The notes below the pieces were generated by a model. That model was not told where the DNA came from. It made no database searches and saw only the letters and a list, made by a program, of their open reading frames with translations. The position numbers were made by a program, and so were the translations under genes. A DNA stretch of 64,000 nucleotides, taken from NCBI RefSeq assembly GCF_029873635.1, contig NC_080420.1:56314457-56378456 (forward strand). The letters are read 5' to 3'. The stretch's first letter is position 1; the number at the start of each line of letters is the position of its first letter. The stretch is from Malania oleifera (lineage: Eukaryota; Streptophyta; Magnoliopsida; Santalales; Ximeniaceae). This document shows, one piece after another, positions 56,552-64,000 of this stretch.

Positions 56552-58629
56552 TGTAGAAACCCGAACCCAAAAAATGGAAGAAAATAAATATAAAAGAGAG
56601 AAATAGAGGAAAAGAAAGGAAAAAGAAGGAAATTAGTTTGGCAGTACCCAAACCGTCGACAATTTTATTGAGCTTGGGAAAATCGTCACTAGTTTCGGTC
56701 AATAGGGGAGGGTCAACTACCAAACTGTCGATGGTTTTGTGAGTGTAGGGAAAATTGTCGACGATTTTCCTGTGAGTTTTCTTACTTATGGGTTAAGCAA
56801 CACATATTTTTATAACTCAAAAATTTCCTCTCTCTCTCTCTCTTAGGGTTTTTGGACTTTCTATCTCTGCTCTCACTCTCTCATGACCCTCTCTCTCCTG
56901 TAGGCTCACCTGAATATCGTGATCGCACTCTAATCACCTTCCTCTCTTTTCTTGGTTTGCCGGTTCATTTTCGGCAGCAAGATCAAAAGGCTAGGGTTTT
57001 TCATTTTTTGAACAAAATCGGTTTCTTTTTCAGGATCAGGTAAGGGGATTAAGTTAAGTCAAGTTTTTATTAAGTTTGAACCAATTAAATTGTTTTATAT
57101 ATATACTTATGATTTCAAAGGTTATTTCGAAAACCGACCGTTCAAAATGGACTTTACAAATATATAATATATGATACGGTATTTTGAATAATTGAATGGT
57201 GAAAAGCTTGGTTTTACTTTACAAACTAGTATACTACGAGGTACTCCTCGGTTGTTTAATGGATTATATTCAAATACTGAAATTGTGTGGCAAGTGAATA
57301 ATCGGTATGGTTTATTGTATAACTAAATTTGGGTATGGTTGTGAAAATAATGAACTGTTTGTGAAACATACTAGAATTTCCTTTGCAAAATACTGGGATT
57401 TGATCTGACGACCAGAGGCCAGGTTTTATTAAATGACAAGTTTTATACGAAATGAGTTTATACTACAATTTTTATTACTAAAATTGCATGATATGGTTTA
57501 AAAACCTTGAGGACCAGTTGTATTGTGAGCACGATACCATTGCTAGGGAATTTCTAATAGGCCATGTGCGCCCACACTGTACTGAGAGGTGTAGGTGGCC
57601 TCAATCGATTAGCCTGTGTGAGGATGAAGTACCTTTCCTGGGGATCGGACTAGGAAGTGGTAACGCAATCGGACCTGCAACTGGGTTGTGGATGCCTGCA
57701 GAAGCACTTGTAGATAGTTACTTTGATTGTGTTTGGGTTGATCCCCCAGGGCATAAGTCCAGCCTTTGGGCCACACAACCTGTACCATGGGGGAAGTAAA
57801 TGGTGTATCAGTCCCAAGGAGTGTCTTTTACGTATATATGTTGATTTATGTAAATGGTGTTATTATTTATTGAACTAGTTTATACTGAGGAAGTAAATGC
57901 ATATTTTTCAACTGTAAAGGTGTGAGTATTTGCATGTGAATTAACATGCATGAAGTTTATGGCGAAGTAAACACTCCGTCCGAGGGCTTACTAAGAAAGG
58001 CGAGTACCCTAATAGGTATCAGTTGTAGTCATACCAAGTTGCATAACGTATTTGAGCAAAAAGGAGCAACATGTATGGGCGCGTAATCTCCCCTATCCTC
58101 GGGAACTTTCGCTTATAAAAAATTTTGTGTGTGTGTGTGTGTGTGAGTATGGTCTGAGAATGATTTTATAACTGTGGTTAATTAACAAATGATGATATTT
58201 TATATACACTAAAACTCATGTTGACCACACTCTGATATTAGCTTAATCTAACTTATTGAGAAGTGTCTCACTCCAATATACAAATCATCTTTTCAGGACC
58301 ATCTTGAGATTGAGCTTAGTGAACTCCGGGGCTAGGTGATAGTTTCAGTTTTTGTGAGTGTTTGCCAGAATTCTAATGTGTTTCAGTTAGGTCTGATGTC
58401 CCCGGATGTGTTTAATGGTTGTATGGACTAAGTTGGTTTTTGTATTGTATTAGGGGTTGTAATATGAATATTTGGAGACTTTTGTGTATAAAGGTTCAGA
58501 ACTCTGGTAATGTATATTGGAGAATATATTATTTATTTTTTCTTCTTTTATATGATGAATTTGGTATCAGGAACACAAACGTCACTAAAGTAGCACCTCG
58601 GGCCCCACGTGGCGGGTCGGGGCGTTACA
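56552..58629 (+). mobile_element. 5' LTR of a plus-strand Tekay-like element
   Basis: 2078 bp, TGTAGAAACCCGAACC to GGGGCGTTACA, with the PBS directly after it. Promoter region: AAACCGTCGACAATTT and AAACTGTCGATGGTTT palindromes (56650-56765), TATA-like TTTTTATAACT (56806-56816), and (CT)n (56829-56843). The flank before it is CACAT. Confidence 0.85.
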
Positions 58630-58631
58630 GG

Positions 58632-58643
58632 TGGTATCAGAGC
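58632..58643 (+). promoter_or_regulatory. Tekay primer-binding site (plus)
   Basis: Exact TGGTATCAGAGC two bases after the LTR. Confidence 0.9.
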
Positions 58644-59242
58644 TTAGGTTTGCTAAGTTCTGCAGATTTGTATGGTTAATAATTACTAGAGTATAGGTTA
58701 AGATAAGTTAAGGATATGAATGGGTAGATTAAGGGAGTTTTGGTCTAGAAGCTTGGAGGCGGAGATCCTTTGATGGTCTTCTGTGTTTTCCCAAAATGTT
58801 GATTTCAGAAAAACCATGGTAAATCCATCGATGGTTTCATTTCAGGGATGAGAGACTGAAACTTGGAAACTTAAGTAGGAATGTTAGGTCGGGTGAGTAT
58901 GTGTTTAGTCCCGGAGTTGTGATTAAGGGTCGATACTTTAATATGACTAAGTTTCTATGAGCAACAGAGGGTGGTGTGGTTTATAGGAGGCAAACCATCG
59001 ACGGTTTCCTGAGAGGAATATAAAATTGTCACCGGTTTTCTTCAAAAGGGGTTCTCTGTAATTTAGGTTTTCCATCAACGATTTTGGGACCCTCTAGAAA
59101 AACCGTCAACGATTTTGTGGCAAGATTTTGTAAATGATTCTTTTTAGCTACGAACTCATATGTTATTTTATTTCTTCAATCCATACTTGCATCAACCATG
59201 ATAAATGTGGAATTTCTAAGTTGGTTTCTATCCTATCTTTAG
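58644..59242 (+). mobile_element. Tekay leader with ACCRTCGAYGGTTT palindromes
   Basis: Non-coding leader between PBS and gag. Repeated palindromes such as AAATCCATCGATGGTTTCA (58811-58829) and AAACCATCGACGGTTTCC (58987-59004) recur here and in the LTR. Confidence 0.75.
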
Positions 59243-60020
59243 GATGGATTCCAAGGGAAAGGACATTGTAGCTGGCGAGGATAATCACGCGAATACTTCT
59301 AGTGAGGATAATGTCGATGCTTCGACAGTGTTGCGAAATATAGTGCAGTAGGCCAGGAAGGAGAACTGGAGGGACTCTAGAGAGCAGGATCAGCCACCGG
59401 TTGGTTGGGGTTGCACTTTTCAGCAATTTACCCAAACAAATCCACCAGCATTTGTAGGAGAAGCGAACCTGATCGTAGCTGAAGATTGAGTTCAGGAGAT
59501 TAAGGAACTAATGGGTATACTCAGGGACATTTAACCATACAACAGTACGCAACCAAGTTTATGGAGCTATCCCTCTTCACTCCATACATGATCCTGAACG
59601 AGCCGAAGAAGGCCCAGAGTTTTGAGAAGGCAGGGAATATGTGCACAGGTGGTGGTGTATTGACTCAAAGTTTTTTTCTTCGTTAGTGGATAAGGCCATG
59701 GATGTTGAGGCTAGTATTTAGGAGGGTGAAAGAGTAGTAAACCAGAAGAAGAGGCCCTTGCCTTAGGGCTTTCATACTAACCCCATCCAGGGTTCATGAA
59801 GGAGGCCTAGTAATTTCACGGGCTAGCGGCAAGAGATGGGATATCGAGCCCATCAAGGGAATCTACCGCGTCCTATCTGTCCTAGATGCCATTAGAGGAA
59901 TTGGGGCTATTGCAGGGGTGGACCAACTGGCTGCTACTGGTGTGGTGGGGCTGGACATATGGCTTGGTACTACAGTGCGACGTTGAATCACACTCCTTCA
60001 CAACATCAATATCGGAGAGA
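59243..60020 (+). pseudogene. Tekay gag (plus), heavily broken
   Basis: Opens MDSKGKDIVAGEDNHANTSSE at 59243, then QFTQTNPPAFVGEANLIVAED before a stop. A zinc-knuckle remnant CYWCGGAGHMAWYY near 59930-59972 has lost the final Cys (Tyr). Confidence 0.75.
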
Positions 60021-60119
60021 CAACCAGACACCCCGTGGTGGTCACTAGAGGGGCACCGCCCAGGCGCGGGTGTACTCGCTTACGCCGAGAGGTGCGAAGA
60101 ATGCCAGCAACGTGGTGAC

Positions 60120-60540
60120 AGGTACTATTTCCATTTTTTCGAATAGTGATGTTGTGTTGTTTGACTTAGGTGCGACACACTCTTTCGTGTCTCGGGGATT
60201 TGTTAAATTATATGAGGTAGAGACACAGTTGTTAAATGCCGAGTTAGGTGTGGTCACGCCAGCAGGGTCAGTTGTGGTGTGTAATAAGGTGATCAAAGAT
60301 TACCTAATGGAATTTAGGGGAGAATGCTGCCTGCTAGCTTAATTGTTTTTTACATGCATAGGTTCGATGTCACTTTGGGAATGGACTGGCTAGCATCCAG
60401 CTATGCAAGTATTGACTGCCATAGGAAGGAGGTAATGTTCAGACCTCTTGGGGAGTAAGAGTTTAAATTCGTCGGATTGTGTGTGCGCTTTGCACCACAG
60501 GTTCTTTCAGCAATTCAAACAAAGAGTTTACTTCTAAAGG
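60120..60540 (+). pseudogene. Tekay protease (plus)
   Basis: VVLFDLGATHSFVSRGFVKL at 60152-60211 matches the Ty3 protease motif with DSGAT changed to DLGAT. It is followed by a broken region containing MDWLASSYASIDCHRKEV (60384-60430). Confidence 0.75.
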
Positions 60541-60599
60541 ATAGCTAGGGGTACCTTGCATTTGTAAAAGAAGAACCGAAGGAGGGACTTAAGCTGGAG

Positions 60600-61310
60600 G
60601 ATATCTAGTGATAAGGGAGTTCTCAGATGTTTTTCTTGAGGACTTACCGGGATTGCCTCCTGATTGCGAGGTGGAGTTTTCCATTGAATTAAATCCAAGG
60701 ACAGCACCAATTTCCAAGGCTCCATAGAGAATGGCTCCAGCTGAATTAAAGGAGCTAAAGGAGCAATTACAGAAACTTATTGACAAAGGATTTATCAGAC
60801 TGAGCGTATCACCCTGGGGAGCACCGGTATTGTTTGTGAAGAAGAAGGATGGGTTGATGAGGATGTGCATCGACTACCGAGAAATTAATAAGATGATAGT
60901 AAAGAATAAGTACCCGTTACCCCATATTGATGATCTATTTGACCAGCTAAAGGGCATACAGGTTTTCTCTAAGATCAATCTGCCATCTGAGTATCATTAG
61001 GTGAAGGTTAAATCAGAAGATGTACCAAAGGTGACTTTTCATACTAGGTATGGTCATTACGAGTTTTTGGTTATGTCGTTAAGTTTGACCAATGCTCCTG
61101 TGACATTCATGGACCTGATGAACAGGGTGTTCCATGAGTACTTAGATCAATTCGTGGTGGTGTTCATTGATGACATCTTGGTTTATTCGACTAGGCCTAC
61201 AAAGCATGAAGCTCATTTGAGACTAGTACTTAGGTACTTAGGGAAAAGAAACATTTTGCTAAATTTAAGAAATGTGAGTTCTAGCTGGAATAGGTTCCAT
61301 TTCTAGGACA
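60600..61310 (+). pseudogene. Tekay reverse transcriptase (plus)
   Basis: Blocks: [60 protein letters not shown] (60815-60883); [11 protein letters not shown] then a stop; and [19 protein letters not shown] (61159-61215) with the FIDD catalytic pair intact. One stop replaces the expected Gln after EYH (61000) and a frame change follows 61240. Confidence 0.85.
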
Positions 61311-61314
61311 TGTA

Positions 61315-62104
61315 GTGTCTACGGAGGGAATTTCAGTGGACCCAAGAAAAGTAAAGGTGGTAGTTGACTGGGCGAGACCGAAGAATGTGCACGAGGTTAG
61401 AAGTTTCTTGGGTCTGGAAAGATACTATCGCCGATTCGTTGAGGGGTTTTCGAGGCTATCAAGTCCTCTAACGCAACTTACGAGAAAGAACAAGAAGTTA
61501 GAGTGGACTAGTGAATGCGAATAGAGTTTTCAGGAATTGAAGCAATGACTAGTCATTACTTTAGTGTTAACCATTCCATCAGGAGAGGGTGGATTTGTGA
61601 TCTACAATGATGCATCCCAGAAAGGACTTAGGTGTGTCTTCATGCAGCAAGGGAAGGTTATTGCGTATGCTTCTCGCCAACTCAAGGAGCACGAGAAGAA
61701 CTATTCTACGCACGACTTGGAGTTGGCAGTTGTAGTTTTTGCATTAAAGATCTAGAGGCACTACCTATACGGTGAAAAGACAAGATCTTTACTGATCATA
61801 AGAGTTTTAAATACTTTTTCACCCAGAAAGAGTTGAACATGAGGTAGTGAAGATGGCTTGAGTTGATAAAGGACTATGACTATTCCATTAGTTACCACCT
61901 AGGAAAGACTGATGTGATAGCTGATGCTTTGAGTCGGAAATTGGTGGGTTCGTCAGTTTCAGTGGTTATTGTTCAGCATCAGATCAAGATGCACCTGGAG
62001 AGGTTGGGTGTAGAGTTAGTAGAAGGGAATTCACAGGAGTTCATTGCCAGCTTGATTATTCAGCCAACCTTACAGGAGAAAATTAAAGCCGCTCAGACGA
62101 CAGA
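61315..62104 (+). pseudogene. Tekay RNase H (plus), cut by the SIRE-like LTR
   Basis: [18 protein letters not shown] at 61405-61460, [18 protein letters not shown] near 61590-61640, and [22 protein letters not shown] at 61660-61725. Later, broken frames read DVIADALSRK near 61911-61940. The sequence stops at 62104, where a foreign LTR begins; integrase is not present in the window. Confidence 0.85.
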
Positions 62105-62389
62105 TGTTGACCTTATAGGTCATGCCCGGTTTGATAATGACAAATACTCCTGTATTTAATAAACATCTAGTTCATGTGCAGGTTCATATTAGCATATCAT
62201 CAATGGCACGCAAAAGCTCAAAGCTTGAAGACATTCATGCTCTTAATTGTAATATTTTTGTAATGAGTTTTGTCTGTAATAGTAATTAGGGTATTCAGTT
62301 TGTAATAAGCACTCACATCACATGCATGGTTAATCTTGTAAGCTCAAAACAAATCATAATGCAAAATCACCTTAGTATACCTTTTGGTC

Positions 62390-62940
62390 GACCTTCGGTC
62401 GAACGACACCGGATTTTTTCGGTGTCTCTATTTTGGACCCAAGTACCCTAGGACACTCACACTTTAACATATGTTTGTTAGGCACTTGAATAGGGCTTGT
62501 TTGCTTCAATACGAGACCGAAATGCACACTTAGTGCACTTTCGGTCGACCGGCCAAATCAGTTCATTTCTGGCCTGGTTGACTGAACCATACCTGGGTCA
62601 ACCGTTGACCAAGGTCCCGGTCGACCGAGACCCTGTAGTTCATTTGACCCCGGTCGACCGAACCACCTGGGAGTCAACATTTTGACCTCTCGGTCGATCG
62701 ACCACTTTTGTACTCCAACTACCTGGTCGACCAGAGGGTCCTCGGGAGAATTCCCAGCAGTCTGGTCGACCGAACCATGCAGTTCAAAAAGGCCCGGTCG
62801 ACCGAACCTCGAAAGTTTGGGAAATCTCCCTCCCTGATCGATCGAGCCTTTCAGTTCAAAAGTCCCCTGATCGACCGAGCCATTTGAGTCCTGGTCGACC
62901 GAACCATTTCTGGTCCACCGGACCTCTCGGTTTGCTCCTA
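62390..62940. repeat. Cluster of about twelve GGTCGACC-core palindromes
   Basis: Occurrences of CGGTCGACCGA or close variants lie near 62393, 62543, 62617, 62652, 62690, 62723, 62763, 62793, 62835, 62869 and 62893, spaced irregularly at 25-75 bp, upstream of the TATA-like box. The spacing text GTTCA or AGTTCA recurs between them. Confidence 0.9.
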
Positions 62941-63510
62941 TTTTTTTACCACTGTTAATAATTTTAAATAGGGTTAAATTGATTTAAGTGTCATTAAACT
63001 TTTCCAACAATCCCTCATAGGTCCCCAACGGTCAAAAATTTTGGTATGTCTATATATACTGTTTCATTTGGGAAAATGAAGTGTGATTAGCAAAAAAGGA
63101 TTAAAGATTTCTCTCCCAAGCAAAAATACCCCTTTTGACTCGTATTGCTCATACCCTTCTTACAAACATTCTAGCTTACCTCTTCAAGTTCAAAATCAGT
63201 TGTAAGTGCCTTGAGTGTATATTCTAAAAGGTTTTTGCTCTCATTGTTTGAAGTGTTTGAATCGATTTTTCTCTCGAGAGCATAACCTAAGTTTTCTTAG
63301 GAGGCTTTACTAATAAGCCTACCCTCAGAAGACTTGTGGTAAACTTCTGAGTGTTGTATTATCATTGCAATATCTTTGGAAGTTTGTAATTGTTTTTGGT
63401 TTGCAAAAACATATTTCAAGCTTACTCAAATATCTTTTGAAATTTATTGAACTATTTGTGAAAAGATATTTGTACTTGTTACACTAATCTTTGTGGTAAT
63501 ATTTATACAA

Positions 63511-63511
<1 letters not shown>

Positions 63512-63549
<38 letters not shown>
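63512..63549. repeat. (AT)n microsatellite
   Basis: 38-bp AT run within the SIRE-like LTR. Confidence 0.95.
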
Positions 63550-63550
<1 letters not shown>

Positions 63551-64000
63551 ATTGCCGAAAACAAAGATTATCTATTTTTCAATCCAAGCATATACACATT
63601 CGTGGGATTAAGACATTCTATTGATTGATATTATTGAGGCTTGTTTGATACTCTGTGTGAACACGTTTGATTGAATACTCAGAAATACACAGATTATTAT
63701 TGACACTCTCACGTGCATACTACACTGATAGAAAAATTGTTTGAGAGTTGAACTACTTAGACTACACTGAGCTTACATTATTAAATCATCTGTGGTGTAT
63801 GTGTTTGTGCGCATTTGTGGTACAAATCTGCTTTACGTGAAAGCACTCTTGTATTGTACCTTTTGATTGTATATTTGAGAGATTCCAGGCGTGGCCTGAG
63901 GGGGCGGTAATCCAGCCCGGTAAGGATTGGTAAAGGCTGAGGTCAGCCCTATGGTAATTTGACCTGGTTTGTATAGGTGTCGCTCCATCCGTTTAAGTGA

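Larger units (their letters stand above)
62105..64000 (+). mobile_element. SIRE-like LTR, incomplete at the window end
   Basis: Starts TGTTGACCTTATAGGTCAT, matching the SIRE 3' LTR start at 40529 (TATTAGCCTTAGTGG) in layout. A GATAATGACAAATACTCC block follows, as is usual in SIRE LTRs. It interrupts the Tekay pol at 62104 (flank ACAGA). It contains a GGTCGACC array (62390-62940), TATA-like TATATATACT (63051-63060) and an AT microsatellite. No PBS or end is visible, so length and right TSD are unknown. Confidence 0.7.

Noticed and set aside
57488..57799. 103-codon frame near 57.6 kb
   Set aside because: Inside the Tekay LTR, with no recognised domain; related LTRs do not preserve it.

Overview
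This window looks like heterochromatic or intergenic DNA from a large-genome flowering plant, probably a non-grass dicot. The evidence is an intronless plant-type calmodulin-like gene, an Au-type SINE, and four plant LTR-retrotransposon lineages (Ty3 Tekay/Del chromovirus, Ty3 Tat, Ty3 Athila, Ty1 SIRE). I can support one intact host gene: a four-EF-hand CML on the minus strand at 12822-13394, with a short promoter and 5' leader up to about 13.75 kb. Nearly everything else is transposon sequence in various states of decay, stacked by repeated nesting. Assignments come from reading translations and repeat ends by eye; no database search was run.

Layout. 1-4698: right end of a minus-strand Tekay-like element (PBS plus LTR), whose LTR is split by a solo LTR at 901-3442 (TSD GTTTG). 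4.7-8.6 kb: one end of a CACTA transposon (terminus at 6161), a decayed FAR1/MULE-type transposase, and a 401-bp tandem duplication. 8.7-10.26 kb: 3' end of a Tat-like element with a 101-bp hairpin-rich array and an LTR. 10281-10458: an Au-like SINE with a perfect 13-bp TSD. 12.8-13.75 kb: the CML gene. 13.9-15.38 kb: a hairpin-rich repeat and a fragment also found near 56 kb.

15.38-42.27 kb is a nest at least three levels deep. The outermost element is a SIRE-like Ty1 element (truncated 5' LTR 15384-16079; gag but no visible pol; 3' LTR 40529-42265). It is interrupted by a Tat element at 18750-38724 (TSD ATCCA). Tat is itself interrupted twice by Tekay sequences: a solo LTR at 23144-25253 (TSD TCGGA/TCAGA) and a tandem array of the form LTR-internal-LTR-partial internal at 26635-36641 (TSD TGAGG). 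After a second, unrelated SINE at 42659-43000, an Athila element spans 45070-54721. Its 5' LTR carries a 517-bp solo-LTR-like insertion (TSD CCCGG), and its pol has shrunk to an open 376-codon protease-integrase remnant. A plus-strand Tekay element starts at 56552 and is cut at 62104 by a SIRE-like LTR that runs off the window end.

No element here appears able to move by itself. Reverse-transcriptase catalytic motifs are mutated in the Tat copy (YVHD) and the minus Tekay copy (FIND). Many stops replace the expected Gln or Trp codons, as expected from C-to-T decay of methylated DNA. The most distinctive structures are: clusters of GTCGAC-core palindromes just upstream of the TATA box in several unrelated LTR families, usually followed by a (CT)n tract in Tekay LTRs; a set of three AAATCTCGCA hairpins present at two distant sites; an antisense ORF inside Tat; and period-locked minisatellites inside LTRs. 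I did not find anything that I would call a new biological system with confidence.
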